64,000 bases of DNA from Pratylenchus scribneri (lineage: Eukaryota > Nematoda > Chromadorea > Rhabditida > Pratylenchidae), in assembly GCA_030063045.1 (NCBI GenBank), contig JAQSEB010000179.1, positions 124,001 to 188,000 on the forward strand. Direction: 5' to 3'. Position numbers and translations under genes: made by a program. Below are positions 32,531 through 46,400 of the stretch, one piece after another. The first letter of the stretch is position 1. Each line of letters starts with the position of its first letter. A model generated the notes under the pieces. It saw only the letters and a program-made list of their open reading frames with translations. It was not told the origin of the DNA and did no database searches.

Positions 32531-34253
32531 AATGTCTTTGAAATATTTTGCAATTTTTTTCAATGAAAATGTATTTTTTATTAAATGTTTTTTTGGAAGG
32601 AATCAAATCCATTAAAAGGGCACAAAAAATTGTTGATGCCCTTGGCCTGCCAATGCCATTAAATTAAATCCCCCTCCGCCGGGATGCGTTCATTCCATCC
32701 AGACATGACCGTAGGCCGATTATCCCATCCAATTATTCATTTCACTCTAAAACATCCCATACCGTTCATTCATTGGTTGGTTTCCTGCACTTCATTCCCT
32801 CCTCTAATTTTCCAACGAATTTTGACGTAAATTCCTTTGCGTTGCACTTTTTCCTCACTAAAATAATCCCTCAATCCCTAAAATTCCATCCAATATCGAG
32901 AGACTCTGATGAGAATTATCCAAAAATGTGCACTTTTATGCGCAAATAAATTAGTCATTGCGCATTTCCTTCCTTCCTTCCTTTTTAATGCCATTTTTGT
33001 AAATGTCATTCCAAATTAATTCCTAATTATAATTTATTATTAATTTCCTCACATCCAATGATCCCTAAAAGAACTTCACCCATTAAAATAGTACAAATTT
33101 ATCTCAAAATGGCATCGGCCAATTATTTCAATTTCTAAATCGAAAACACGAACTCAAAAATGATGCGGATAGTTTAATTGTTTATCACGTGATTTTTGCC
33201 AAAATGAACTAACTGAAAAAATAAATCATTGATCCAAAATGTATTTTTACAAAATTTACTAATTAAATTATTTTGTGCCGAATATATTTCCCCGCATATT
33301 TTGTTGATTTAATTTTTATGCCCAATTTCCTTCAATGTTTAAAATCAAATTAATTAGTTTAAAAGCCAAATATTTTGGGTTTGGCCTGGAGGATCGAGTG
33401 CAAAAGCGGAGGTTGTTGAGCAGGCACCAAATTTGGATTATTTTTACAATAATAAATCGAATTAAAGGACAAAACGGACAAAATCATAGGCCAATTTGTG
33501 AGTTGCTTTTTTGAGCAAATGGCAAATATTAAATGTCATCCAAAAATCAAATTTGGATGAAATGAATTAATTGCCAAATTTATTTCCCATTTTGGTTTTT
33601 TCCAATCTTAGCATTTGAATAATGAATTTATTTGTGGATTGATAATATCTTCGAAGAACGTCAAAAGATTATTTGGATGCTATTTATTTGCATTTCCTTC
33701 TTGGATTTACACTTAATTGAAATTGAAATGCCAATGACAAATATGCTTGAAGGGAGGGAAAGTGACATGGAAAATGGAAATATAAATAAAATGACATATT
33801 TGCAATCAAATGATGACCACGAGAGGCAGAAGCCCATCAACTGAATCGGCTACGGTACTCCCAAAAAAGTGAATTACTTCCTTCTTGATTTTATATAGTC
33901 TAAAAGTAAATAAAAAAATGTTGAATAAAAAATACTTTTATAATTATTAATATAAAAAATTGATGCAATTGCAAATAAATTTTAAACGATGTTGTGAATT
34001 CTATTAATAAATTAAAATGCCAATTTTTTGATTTTGTTGTAAAGAGGGGTAAAATGATGGTCATTTTGGTATAAACAATTTGTGACCAATTTGTGGAATC
34101 TTATAATTAAATAAAATTATATAGATGATGAGATCCAATCATAATAGGGAATTGGGAAATATGAAAATAGAAGGAAAAGGCAAAATTGGCTGCTGGGAAT
34201 GAATGAATTAATGAATTGAATTGTCTTTTCTAATGTTTGTTTTTTGTGAATTC
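32531..34253. other. Intergenic, no confident gene
   Basis: About 1.7 kb. The only frame worth noting is about 33674-33844 on the plus strand, MLFICISFLDLHLIEIEMPM and onward, a 56-codon frame with a weakly signal-like start. It is not supported further. Confidence 0.4.
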
Positions 34254-35013
34254 TCATTTTGGGTTGTCATCCCCATCTGCCGCTTTTTCTTCATCCACTT
34301 CCTTCGCAATTTTCCTGACCAATGCTTCCTCCAATTCGACCAATTCTTTCTCAACTTTTTCCACCAAATTCTCCAAATTGTTTTCGGCCACATTTTTTTG
34401 TTCATCATCCGCCGATGGCCGAAGCAAAATGTCGAGGTATTTGAAGCCGCGGTCCCGGAATCGTTGGAAGAATGTTGGCCCATAGCATTTTTGTAGGCAA
34501 TCCATTGTCCGGCAGCAGAGGCCCTCAAAGTCGTTGGTGGAGCAGAGGAGGCCACTTTGGCAGCATTTTTTGGCCGCCTCCTCCACGGCCGCCTCCGTCG
34601 TCGTTGAATCTTCAAAATGAATGAATGAATGAATGAATGAATGAATGAATGAATGAATGAATGAATGAATGAATGAATGAATGAATGAATGAATGAAATG
34701 CATTATTATTTTGGGTGGATGGACCAATCATTTTGGATTTGGACTGACCAATGGTGGTGGTGGTGCTGGATTGGTGGAAACATGGCTTCTCCATGCTTGG
34801 ATACCGGCAATGGTGTTCAATTCGCTCTTTATACCCTAAAATGCATTCCTCATCCGCCAATCTATTTTGTCGACTTTTTAATGGATGCCTTTTTGCCCGA
34901 ATTTTTCCTCCATCCTCCAATTCATTGGCCGTCGTTGATGAGCAAATTTGGCCAAGGAACAAGAAAGTGGCGGCGATCAAAAAGAATATTTGATTTTTTG
35001 ACGATGAAATCAT
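34254..35013 (-). CDS. Secreted Cys-rich propeptide-type protein, family E copy 1
   Basis: Exons 35013-34749 and 34609-34254 join in phase 1 (donor GTCAGT, acceptor TTTTGAAG) into 206 residues. It starts with a signal peptide (NQIFFLIAATFLFLGQICSS). A dibasic site (IRAKRHPLKSRQNR) that could be cleaved by a furin-type protease follows, then the conserved module DEECILGYKERIEHHCRYPS with EKPCF. After the intron come TTTEAAVEEAAKKCCQSGLL, CSTNDFEGLCCRTMDC, LQKCYGPTFFQRFRDRGFKY and an acidic/Lys-rich helical tail. The intron holds about 20 ATTC units. Two related genes lie at 42.8 and 54.4 kb. No named family recognised; probably a secreted effector-like or luminal protein. Confidence 0.75.
34617..34697 (+). 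repeat. GAAT/ATTC tetranucleotide microsatellite in the intron of E1
   Basis: About 20 units. The equivalent introns of the two paralogs hold about 17 and 7 units, so the tract varies in length while the flanking exons stay conserved. Confidence 0.9.
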
Positions 35014-38000
35014 TTTTTGAAAATTTTGAATTGATTTTCTTAAAAATATGAGAAATTAACTTCTTTTGCTTTTCTAAGTATCATTTTAAAATCACAAAAA
35101 TTTTAGTACGAAAAATGACTCTATTAAGGGGAATTAGTCTGGCGTGTTTTATTGAGCGTGTGACTTTGATTTCCCCCATATGACTTTGAATTAAAGTGCA
35201 AAAATCATCGGACAGAATTGGGTCAAAATTTTGGATGGGAAAATGGCCATAGAATTGAGGGAATAATGAAGGCAACCGAATTGAATTGAGGAAATGTGCC
35301 CATTTTATGCGGTGCCCAATGTATTTATAATATTTCATTGGCTTGTGCCATTTTGGATGGCCACGCCCATTTTTGTGAGCTCCTTGTGCCGGCAAAGGAA
35401 AATCCCGTGGAATGGGGAAGGGGAGGGGAGTGGCGGCGGATTAGTATTTTTTGATGGATGGGTGGGAAAGGTGGGAATGCACTTTAATGGATGATTTGAT
35501 GGCAACGGTTTTTTCTTACAAATTAGCCAATAGCTAAATTTATTTTAATTCCAATGATCCCTATTCTCAGTCGACAATGTTGTATTTTGTATTTTAATCT
35601 CATTATCACCTAAATTCGAAACAAAATATCCAAATGTATTCAATATTAGACAAAATGGATTCAATTCAAATGAGGTGAATGGCGAGGAAATGAATGGAAA
35701 TTTATTATCAAACACTTTTGATTTTAATTCATATTTTTGGGTCAATAATTCATAATTATTTAGTCCTTGGAATTCTGTAATAAATTTACCAAAATTGAAG
35801 ATGGGTTAATCAAAAATTTCAAAAATTATTTGCACTTTTTAATTTTGGAAGGTCCCTGGCCTCTGCTGACCTCCACCTCCGCATTTTGTTTTTGTCATAA
35901 ATTTAATGCATTAAATCCATTTTTAGTGAACTTTGATGGCAAAAATGCGGGAATTTTTGATTAAGCCCTGCGGGGAGGGAATATGCCAAAAAATTTTCAT
36001 TTTCATCCCCTTTTCATAAAATATTAAAATTCAATGCACATTTATTTGGGGGAAAGGGGAGGAATATTCATGAATGGATAATTTGATTATATGAAATGAA
36101 CTCTGTGATGGCCAATATGATTTGGCAATGGAGGAAATGAGGTCATTTTATTATTAGATGATAAGAATTTGAAATGGGGAGACCGGAAGAAAATAATTTG
36201 AAGGGGAAAATCACATGAAATGGACAAAATTTATGTTTAATTTGGTTATTTAATTTTATGTAAAAATTATTTTATTGGATTGGCCATTGGCGTAGACAAA
36301 ATGCACTTTTCCCTCATTGCTAACAAAAAACAAAAACATGCCCCCATAAAGATACAAAAATAAATATCGGATATGGCCACAAATACAATATTTTACAATG
36401 TAAATATTGACTAGCCGGCGATCTTTTGGATGGATGCCGCAGGGATAATCACGGAAGTGGGCAAAGCAAAAATTTTAAGAAGATTAATTAATTGCACATA
36501 TTTTGAAGGAAAATATTCCATTAAAAATGAAGTCTTAAAAGTACTTTCTTGAGGAAATGTTGTGTGCGGCAATTTTTACTGGGAGAATATGCAAAAAAGT
36601 TATTCATGCAATATATTAATTAAACATTGAAAAGTTATTAAAAATCATTAACTAATATACAAAATTTATAATAAATGTCACAATGTTATTCAATAAAACA
36701 ATGTCTAAATAAAATAACACAAAATGGCACAATAATTCTCCAGAATATGAAAAATTCACACTAAATTATGATCATGTAATCAAATTTAGGACAATTTTTG
36801 AGGGAAAAAGGAGAAATGCCATTGTTTTTTTTGCACTTAATTCGAAAATATTTTCTATATTCGTGCCTTCCAAAATGTTTGCCAAAAATGAAAGTTAAAG
36901 GTTTTTTCAGGAATGGCAAAAAATGTACTTTTTAGAAAATGACCAAAAATGATGTGACATTTTTTGACAGAAAATAAATAATAAATATACCTGTTGGGAT
37001 TGGGGACATTTTCCCCATTTAAACTTTTGTGGGAAAATTGAACATTTTTTTGGGTTTCGTTCACTCAAAATATATTTTGATAATCATATTTTTTTGCACT
37101 TTACTAAATATTTTCTAAAATACTTTCATTCATTTTTAGTTTATTTTCCATCATATTTGCATTATTTTTTAATGATGAGACAATGTGGATATTCCTCAAA
37201 AGATTTTCCCCATTCCTTGCCAAGTAAATTTTGTTCTATACAAAAAGTTCGATTAGTCCGGAAATCATTGAAAAAAGAACAATTTTAGGATGGGCAATTT
37301 TCTGCCGATTTGTTAAACATTTTGGGTGGTCTATAGTTCATATCCATTTTTGGGTTTTTAAAATTATTTTATGCATTTAATTTGTCCTTCTTATTTCGAA
37401 CATTTTATGTCGGCAAAATGTGCGCAAAATCAAAAAAAAGAATAAAGAATTGCACTTAAATTTTGGGAAATGGCCAATTTTAATGGAATGGCAAATGACG
37501 CAATTCCTTTTCAGCAGATGGGAAAGAATAATTTGCCGACTTTATTTGGAAAATCGAAAAATCCAACGAATTTAAATGAAAAAAATGATATGGGATAATA
37601 ATATAAATGGTGAATTTATAATAGATATTTTGACTTTATTCAAACCTTTTTTATAGATTAAATTTAATATATAGTCAATAAAAATATATATTAATATTTG
37701 CCATTTATTCGGCGATTGAAAAATTAAAGCGTTTGGCATGAAAAGTTTAGAATGGGAAAGGCAAATGGCATTATTCATTTTTTTTGGCCAGTCAGTCGAT
37801 TTTGAAACACGCCATCCATTAAATTCATTTTTCATCAATCTGAGAAAATAAATGAATTTAGTTTTCGCAGAATGAACGAATTGTTTGAATTTTTGTTCTT
37901 CTCCATTCCCTTCATTGAATTTTTTTATCTTTACTGTAATGAGAATGAATGGTTGATTCAATTGGGATTACCAATCTTTTTGAGGTCGAAAACCATTTTC

Positions 38001-41000
38001 CTATTTTGTCGTTACATTTAATGCATAAATTGCCTTTTTTTGCTACATTTATTAATGACAACCGGAAATAAGCCTACAATTTTGATATGGCTTACAGTAG
38101 GAATAAAAAGCATAGGAAAATCGGCGGAAGGTTTGAGATGAAATGAAAGTAAAGGGGAGAAAAATCAGCAAATGTATCGTAATTTTTATTTATTCCTACA
38201 TATTCTTCAGCCTTTGTTCGCCCAATTTTTTTAGAGGCTCATTAAAAGTCGGAGTCCGAAAGATGATAAAATGCCCAATTTGGAAATATTCAAATTGGTT
38301 GTTGCGAGAATCGGAGAATACGCAAATTATTGAACCGAATAATATTTTAATAATTTGGGGCAGCGAAGAAGGTGGAAATGGGGATTAATGAAGGCAAAAT
38401 TCGCACTTGAATATTTTCATCGAAATTTTGGTTTATTTTAATACATTTTAATGAGGTCAAAAATTCACAAATCCATCCATTTTTGATCATTTTTAAAATA
38501 GAAATTTGAAATATAATTTTGTTGGATATTAAAATGATGCAATGTTTCAAAGAATAAACAAAAAATTGATGAAATGTAAATTATAAAATTATCCAATGAG
38601 AATTTAGGAAGCCTGATTTTTTCATCTTTTTTTTTGAATTAAAATCATATTTTACCTAACAATCAATTTAATGTTCAACACAAATATTTTGGCTGTATTT
38701 TTTCAATTAATTAATAAATAAAATTTATTCATTCAATCCTATTTTTATTTTGTAAAATTTTTGCATTATTTCCTATGCAACTTTCATCCATTTACAGTGA
38801 AAATGCCTTTGAAAAACCAAATGAAATTAGAAATTTGCAAGCAAAAATGGAATCCTTCTACTTCCTTTTTGGTAAATTGACATCAAATCCTCCCTCGGGT
38901 CTTCTTCTTCCATTCTTTTTCTTTGACATTTGACAACACAACAAAGATTGCCGCCGATGAAAGGAAAATTTGGCTGAAGGAATTGGAATATGAAATTGGA
39001 ATATTTGACGCATTTTTAAAATGGAAATTGGGGGGAAAAGAATTGAGTGGGCAAAAAACAATGGATGAAAGAAAAATGGCAGAAAATCATCAAAAATTCC
39101 AAGTCAAATATGTCAAATGGGAAAATACAAAAAAATGTTGGAATTGGCTCATAAAATTTTGTGTTTTTGCAAAATAAATATTTGAAATTTATGATAATAA
39201 AGACCAAAATTCGAGTGTAATGGTCAAATGAATCCATCCATCCATTTCAAGCACATAATCCATCCATGTATCCACCTTCTAATTTGTCATTTTTGCCAAA
39301 ATTAAATTCCCCATAATTCGCATAAAAATGCCATAAATAGTCGAAGAAGGCGGCGAATTATTTCAAAGGCCTCCTTCAATCCTTGATGCATTTAATTTTG
39401 AATGGCCCGCATTCCGTTCGTCTCGAGAAGGTCAGCCCAATTCAAATTGGCCATTGTTCCATTCTTCTTATCCAAAATGGCCCCAAAAACTGTTTGACCC
39501 AAATCCACTTGGATCGTTTATAAAAAGGGAAAATGTCAAGGAGGAAATGGTCCAAATTCCTTTCCATTAAAATTTTCATTTAAATAGGCAACCAAATTTT
39601 AAACAATATTTCCACCCTCCGCCCACCACTTTCCTTTCCTTTTTTGAACATTTTTGGCACGAAAAGAATTCTTTGGCCAGCCATTTTTGGCCTTAATTTT
39701 TATGTTTTTCTGAACAACATCAACCATTCCATTCCTTTTTTTATCTATTTTGGTTCCATTCCATTTTAAGCCTAAAATGCGACTAATTTTGAATGAAATT
39801 TAAATGAATTTGACTGCGAATAAATTTTCACCAAATATTTATTTCCATTTGAGTCTATTTTTTAAGATTTATGCCCGACTATTTCCAATTTCCTTCCATA
39901 AAATTCCTTTTCTTAATAATAATATTTTTTCGGGCCGGACAAGCGCAATTCGAGTGAAAAGACACAAAAAAAAGTGATGCCAACGGAAATTGGAACCTTT
40001 TTAAAATAAAAGTGGACAATGAGAATTCGGAATTGGCTAGGTCGACGGCATTTTGAGAGGATTTGACGGGTATAAAAACAATGAAAAAAGAATATAATTT
40101 TGTGAAGACAAATGCCAAAATGTCAATTCCGGTTTTGGTTGATATTAATAAAAAGTCCCGAAATTAAATTCCTTTCATTCACAATGGAAAATGTGCCCAC
40201 ATAAATGGGCTCCGACTTATTTGTGATTTTCATTCGTGTCCGCCCCATTATTCATTCATTTAAAGAAGTCAAAATGGAAACTGAAAATTAATTCACACTT
40301 CAAAGTGAGACCTTACTTTGTTGAAAGCCTCTTATCCTAAAAATGTCTTACTTACCCGAGGGAATTCATATTTAGTGGGAAGAGGGGATATTTTTAAATT
40401 GGCACTTTCCGGTGACGGAAAATGGCCACCAAAGTCAAAAAATGGTCCAATTCCCAAATGGTCAAGCCACAATTTTTCTAGTGCCAATCACGACATTTAC
40501 ACTAAATTGGTTTATCCGGATGTGGCGGTCAAATTAATTAAATGGTCGTATAAAATCCCCTTAGGACTAAAACAGTCGACAAACAAATAAAATTTATTAT
40601 TATATTCGTCATTTTTTATCCAGTCTCTGGGCTGGGATGCCTCCAATCCTATTCTCCGTTCATTTGCCCATTTATTATTCATTTACAGGTGGGCGTCGCG
40701 CATTTTCCCTTCCAATTTTCTCATTCCTTTGTCTTCTCCAATGGAATGAAACCCACTGAAAATTCCCTCAGGGCGGCTTCTTCCCAGACTATTTCCAAGT
40801 ATAATTTAATTCCAAATGCGCAAATTAATTCACAACAAATTCATTTTCACATTGATGAACAAAAATTGTTTTTATGGTTTCCATTTAAATTAATGCCTTT
40901 ATTTGTTGGCATTATTCCCTCACCCAGTCTGGCCAATCCTTTAATGGTGGGCTTGGCCTTTTCATCGCCCCCTTGGTTGAGTGTTCCTTTTTTCTTCTTC

Positions 41001-41336
41001 AATTTTTGCCCATCTTTTGGCCTATGAAAATGGCATGCGGCCATCCTCCCTCATTCCTTTGTTATTTTGTCTTTTAAATGTCGCATTCCATTTAGAAGAT
41101 TTTTTGGTCCAAATTCAATGTGGGAACAATTGGGGGGGGGGGGGGGGGGGGGGGGGTCACTCACTTAGAATTTGGCATAAAATGTTTTTGTTCATTTCCC
41201 TACACGTCCTTTTTTTCCATTTTTGGTATTTGGTCTAAAATTTACTGACGTTTCATTTTATTTTATTTTCATCATCATTTTGCATTTTATTTATAGAATT
41301 AAATTCAAAATAAATTGAATAATTATTCCTGCAAAA
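35014..41336. other. Long gene-poor stretch
   Basis: About 6.3 kb without a supported gene. It contains AT-rich DNA, ATCC/GGAT-type simple sequence near 39235-39270 and a G run at about 41132-41155. Frames near 40318-40590 and 40689-41027 have no domains, no splice-supported partners and ordinary local composition, so they are left out. The left end should contain the promoter of E1. Confidence 0.45.
41132..41155 (+). repeat. Poly-G run
   Basis: An uninterrupted run of more than 20 G within AT-rich DNA. A comparable but shorter C run occurs near 10171. Could form a G-quadruplex or reflect sequencing length error. Confidence 0.8.
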
Positions 41337-42113
41337 ATGTTCTTCACAATTTTGTGTACAATGGCACTTATGCCCTTTTCGATGTCAGTCATCATTCGAC
41401 AAAGAGTAAAAATTAAAATGAATAAAATTAAAGATAATAATTTGATCAGCATAATCCATCCTCTTCATTGGCCCCTTCAAAACGGGAATTCCAGGAGCAG
41501 CCAACAATTCCAATGCCAATGCCTTGGACCGTCCAATTTGAGCATATTTGCCCAGAGGAGCAAAAGGGGGGAAGGCAACAACAATGCAACATCCATAATC
41601 AACATTTCCAATGCATTTGTCCATTCCCGGCAAAAAATGGGGCCAAAATTGGGAGGAAGGTGAGGGAATCCCAAAATGGGGGAATACCAATATATTTAAG
41701 TAAGCTCAATATAAAATTAAACCATTTTAGTATGAAACATGCGAATCCATGCTTCCTCACGCCAATCGACCCTCCGAACAATTGCTGACCATTGGGGTGG
41801 CATTCCCCCTTTTGGAGCAGTTCAGGGAGGATCCGGAGCGAGTTTTCCTCGAGGACTTGGAAATATTCACATTCATCCCAAGGGTAAATCAATGGAATAA
41901 TGCCAAAATATACATAAATTGAAGGAGGCCATTCTAATCTACAAAAGGGGCTGCTCCCCAGATGGATTGGCCTACGAATTCCAAATTGGCATTTTGGAGT
42001 CCACATGCCGACATTCGCCCGCCAAATTGCGAACAATCCACCCACGCATTTTCCTCTCTAATCCGTTCTTCATGCATGAAAATGCCCTCAAAATTGCATA
42101 TATTCGACAGTAA
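41337..42113 (+). CDS. Secreted Cys-containing protein, family F copy 1
   Basis: Four exons, 41337-41405, 41450-41659, 41731-41883 and 41925-42113, all phase 0, give 206 residues. Exon 1 encodes a signal-like MFFTILCTMALMPFSMSVII. Exon 2 encodes a Pro/Met linker and a Cys cluster (FEHICPEEQKGG, then QQCNIHNQHFQCICPFP). Exons 3 and 4 encode YETCESMLPH, ERVFLEDLEIFTFIPR and IYKRGCSPDGLAYEFQIGIL followed by STCRHSP. The Cys cluster is EGF-like in density, but the family is not recognised. Introns are 41-71 nt. An inverted copy lies at 49274-48485 with almost identical exons 2-4 but a different exon 1. Confidence 0.75.
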
Positions 42114-42237
42114 CAATAGAAGAAAAACAGCAACAAAACAACCCAATTTCGGCATTCATTCTCATTCAAATTATTATTATTTAAATTTATGTGTTCATTT
42201 TTAATCAATTTTGGAATAATTCATTAGCATAATTCCA
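41448..42237 (+). repeat. Left arm of a large inverted duplication
   Basis: Exons 2-4 of F1, their introns and about 120 bp of 3' flank are repeated in inverted orientation at 48372-49156, about 6.1 kb away, with high identity. Similarity stops abruptly inside intron 1. Confidence 0.85.
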
Positions 42238-42780
42238 CTCCACACAATAATCAAATTAATTGTATAAAATACCAAATAACATTTTTCTAGTTGAATACTT
42301 GATTCCTTTTTCTATCATTTTTACTTTCATTAATTCTATTTTTTTCACCATTATTTTTGCTTTTTATTCAAATGTGTTTGTGTTGGATCATCTGAAGGTT
42401 AATTAAACACCGTAAAACTAAACAAATGAATTGGAAATGTGCGAAATTAAATGAAAGAAGTAAATGTTAAAGAATAATTTCAAACTTTAATTTATAATTA
42501 GTAAGAAAATATTCAAGAAGGAAGAGAGATCATCAAAATTGGGTGATTGGATTGATTTGGTCTTTGTTTTTGGTTGAGATCTTTAGGAAGAATTTTATGT
42601 AAATTGGAAGGAATGAAAATTGACTAATAATTAATAAAAGAAAATGATAAGACAAAGAGGAAGGAGAAAATGATGATATTAAAGTAGGAAACAAATACTG
42701 GTTTGAAGAAATAATATGTGGAATAATAATAAAATAATATTAAATATTTATTTAATTAAATTAAAATGTTTAATTCAAAT
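42114..42780. other. Convergent 3' spacer between F1 and E2
   Basis: The first 120 bp are shared with F2; the rest is AT-rich without features. Confidence 0.5.
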
Positions 42781-43467
42781 TCATTTCTTTGCCCCCAATT
42801 CATCCGCATTTTCTTCGTCCTCTACTGTTGCAAAAAATTGGGACAACGCATCCTCAAATTCGGCCAATTTCACCAAATTATCCAAATCCCTGCCACTGCG
42901 ATTTGGATGAGGCCGAAGCAAAATGTCGAGGTATTTGAAGCCGCGGTCCCGGAATCGTTGGAAGAATGTTGGCCCATAGCATTTTTGTAGGCAATCCATT
43001 GTCCGGCTGCAGAGGCCCTCAAAGTCGTTGGTGGAGCAGAGGAGGCCACTTTGGCAGCATTTTTTGGCCGCCTCCTCCACGGCCGCCTCCGTCGTCGTTG
43101 AATCTTCAAAATGAATGAATGAATGAATGAATGAATGAATGAATGAATGAATGAATGAATGAATGAATGAATGAATGAATGCATTATTATTTTGGGTGGA
43201 TGGACCAATCATTTTGGATTTGGACTGACCAATGGTGGTGGTGGTGCTGGATTGGTGGAAACATGGCTTCTCCATGCTTGGATACCGGCAATGGTGTTCA
43301 ATTCGCTCTTTATACCCTAAAATGCATTCCTCATCCGCCAATCTATTTTGTCGACTTTTTGGCTGTCTTTTGGATCGAAATTGTTGTTTTTCCTCATCCG
43401 CTTCAATTTTTGGGAAAATGGAGCAAGCAACAATGCAAATTAGAATGAATGCTTTAGGGCAAATCAT
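42781..43467 (-). CDS. Secreted Cys-rich propeptide-type protein, family E copy 2
   Basis: Exons 43467-43230 and 43103-42781 join in phase 1 into 186 residues. The signal peptide (MICPKAFILICIVACSIFPK) and first 30 residues differ from E1 and E3, but the dibasic region (FRSKRQPKSRQNR) and the Cys modules (EECILGYKERIEHHCRYPS; KKCCQSGLLCSTNDFEGLC) are nearly identical. One Cys of the doublet is changed (GLCSRT instead of GLCCRT), leaving an odd partner. The C-terminal tail is different (LLRPHPNRSGRDLDN...). The intron, with about 17 ATTC units, happens to be open in frame and would encode HSFI repeats if retained; splicing is the better explanation. Confidence 0.75.
   Translation of the reverse strand: MICPKAFILICIVACSIFPKIEADEEKQQFRSKRQPKSRQNRLADEECILGYKERIEHHCRYPSMEKPCFHQSSTTTTIGQSKSKMIGPSTQNNNAFIHSFIHSFIHSFIHSFIHSFIHFEDSTTTEAAVEEAAKKCCQSGLLCSTNDFEGLCSRTMDCLQKCYGPTFFQRFRDRGFKYLDILLRPHPNRSGRDLDNLVKLAEFEDALSQFFATVEDEENADELGAKK
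43111..43180 (+). repeat. GAAT/ATTC microsatellite in the intron of E2
   Basis: About 17 tetranucleotide units in the same position as in E1 and E3. Confidence 0.9.
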
Positions 43468-46400
43468 TTTTTTGAATTTTATTAAATTCCAATTAGAATC
43501 TGAAATTTGATGGAATAAATTGGTAAATTAAAATAATATTAATCAAAATTTTTTTATCCTTCTACAAGTTTTCAAGGGACGTGGGAATGTGCCGTCTGTG
43601 TTTTGGCCCTTAAAGTACATGCCAATTTAAGTAATGAGCAAATTAGCCACAAAATTGGCACTTTTTCTAGGCCAATTATATCATTCGGATGTACTTTTCC
43701 TAAAGATTATGAATTATAATAAGGATTTTATGGAGGCGGGCGAATGGGGAAAATGCATTAAATGCTATGGCAAATGCCAAAATACAGACTATTAAATCTA
43801 CGAACTAATAAAAAAGGGAAGAAAACCCCCAAATGTTATATAATATATTTGTAATTTCCAATTATAATTAGGATGGGAATTTGGTTAGCCGTTAAAAATG
43901 CTGCAGCCATTTTTTGCTTTTGGAAAATGCCGGTGGATTTTTTTAGATTTGCTCTTCCTTTAATATGCCGCCATTTTCGGTGTTAGCATATTTTATGAGG
44001 TGGCTAGAATAAATTTTGATAAGGAAAAAAGAAAGGAGTTTGACGTGAATAAATGCCACAAAAACCGGGAAAATCCAATTATACCAAAAGGCTGGAGCGA
44101 CCTTTGAGCCTGGCGAACCCCATCCTTCTAGCTTAAATTGAATGACAATTAATTTTATATATTCCATTTAAAAATATTTGCAAAAGAGCACCTTTGCTCC
44201 ATTTACTTTGAGGGAATAATGGGGTTGGAATAATTGAATAAATGGAAAGGGAATGAAATGGAACATTGATGAAGACCAAATTACGGTAAGCAAAATTTAT
44301 GCCCATTGTTTGTTCCGAAACATAGTTCAATCGAAAATGTGTTGGCACGCAATTTAGTACAAAATATTTAGAGAATTGGCATTGGTTGACATTTTCAAAC
44401 TGTCTCAATTCTATAATATTTGGATTTAGCACAGAATAAAAAAAGCACTTTTGGGTACGACAAGTGGATAAAAAGTGGGAAAAATTGAACAAAATTGTGA
44501 CATAAATGAATTCGAGGGAAAATTAGATCATAAAAACAAGAAAATGAGCGGGTTAAACCCATGAGAATTTTGTACTAAAACCCCAAAAGATTTTGTTGAA
44601 CAAAATTTTCGACTATTTGCCTTGTATGCCGTCAAATTTGACAAAATCCATGGCCATTAAAATGCCAATTTGGATTTTATATAGATCATTTTTTGTGGCC
44701 ATGGGAATATTACTCTGCTTTGTTTGGTGTTTGGCCCATTGAAATTTTTGAATTGGACCTTCGTTTTGTGATGTCAAGCAAAATTATTTGTGGGTCCAAA
44801 ACCAAAATTACATATTCGCGCAATTTCGGTTCCTTTTTCCTAATGCACTTCCCTTTTTTGGGGTTTCCCGCATTCTTTGAGCTCTTTCAGTCAATTCATT
44901 CCAATATAATGTTGCGATAATGAAATGAAACCGAAATTGGTTAAAACTTAAAAGAAAAGAATAGGCCACAGCCTCTTTTGTTTACGCATGAACATAAATA
45001 GCTTTTCGTTCATGCCGCGCGCAGGACACTGAATTCCAGAGAGCAATATTTTTGGGAGAAAGGTGGAATTGGCTTCCTTGCTGGATTCTGGACAAAAGAA
45101 TCCTCTTTTAGTAGTCTGTTGCTCATCCATTCCCCTTTTTATTACGCAAATTCCCTTTAAAGGGCAATGTGGCCAATATCCACACGCAGACAAACCAACC
45201 CAATATAATGGAGGACATCCAATATTCCGCCTAATAATTAGGGGTTTCCTCTGGACCTTTCCCTGGCTTCGTCCTCTGCCTCATCCATCCTTCCGTTCCG
45301 GTTTGGATACATTCCTCCTTTTTTGCCTGGGTTTCATTCATTTCCTGTCCTTGTTTCTCATTTCCCCCTCCTTCAATGCACTTTTGAATTGAATGGAATG
45401 GAGAAAGAGGGCGTAATGCTATTTTTAGAAGCTTATTTAGGTTTATTAAATGACAAACAATGAATTAACTATATACACTTATAACTATTAAAATTGCTTT
45501 TAGTGGAAAAAGGGCAGTTTTTGTAGTATTCATTTGAGTACACGTATCAACAAAATTGTGTATAAAAGGGAAAAAGTAATTAAAAAGGAGGTCAAAGGAC
45601 GGATTAGGGCAATAATTTGGAAGGGGACAAAGAAAAACAAAAAAAAGTTGACTTTGATTTGATAAAAAGTGCATTTATTGGAAGGAATGAATGGTGGAAA
45701 ATATATAATTAAAAGGCGAAAATGAGTTTAGCGGATTATTGGCAAACTGATGTGCCCTAGGGCGGCATTTGATGTGAATAAATGAATGGAGGGAGTAAAT
45801 AATAATGAATATCATTTGCACCACAGAAAACATTTTTTGTTTGCTTTTTATGGTGGACCTAATTCCGCCCTTCTCATTTGGCCATCATTTCCTTTTTTTT
45901 TCATTCCTTTTTGCACTTTCCCCTCTCTGCTTGGCCAAAACCATATTTGAAAGGGCCAAATGGATTTGGGGCAAATGGAAAAGAAGGAAATTGAGGAGGC
46001 CGCCTCCTTATTTTAATGAGAATAATAGAATGGGCCTAGCCGAAAATTAGGGGGCCCTCGGGGGAACATTTTTGTGCCAAAATGACGAGGCCAAATGTGC
46101 GAAATGATATGAAATGGAATGGAATGATGAAGGGGAAAATGAATTGGAATTAGAAAGTGATGATGAAATTGGGAAATTCGAGAGGAGAAGAACAAAGACT
46201 ATTTTTGGCCAAATTTGATCTATTCCACATGTTCGGGTCATGCGAAGGAGAAATGAACATTTTTTGGTTTTAATATCATTTTATGGCATTTCTTTTTGGG
46301 GTTTATTGGCCAAAAATTCATAAAATATTTTTTGAGGCCGAAGATTTTTAATTTTCAATTTTTTGATTTTCATCAAATCCAAATATTTTGAATTGTTCTT

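Noticed and set aside
40318..41027. Two plus-strand frames of 90 and 112 codons
   Set aside because: No signal peptide, domain or splice partner; composition like the surrounding non-coding DNA.
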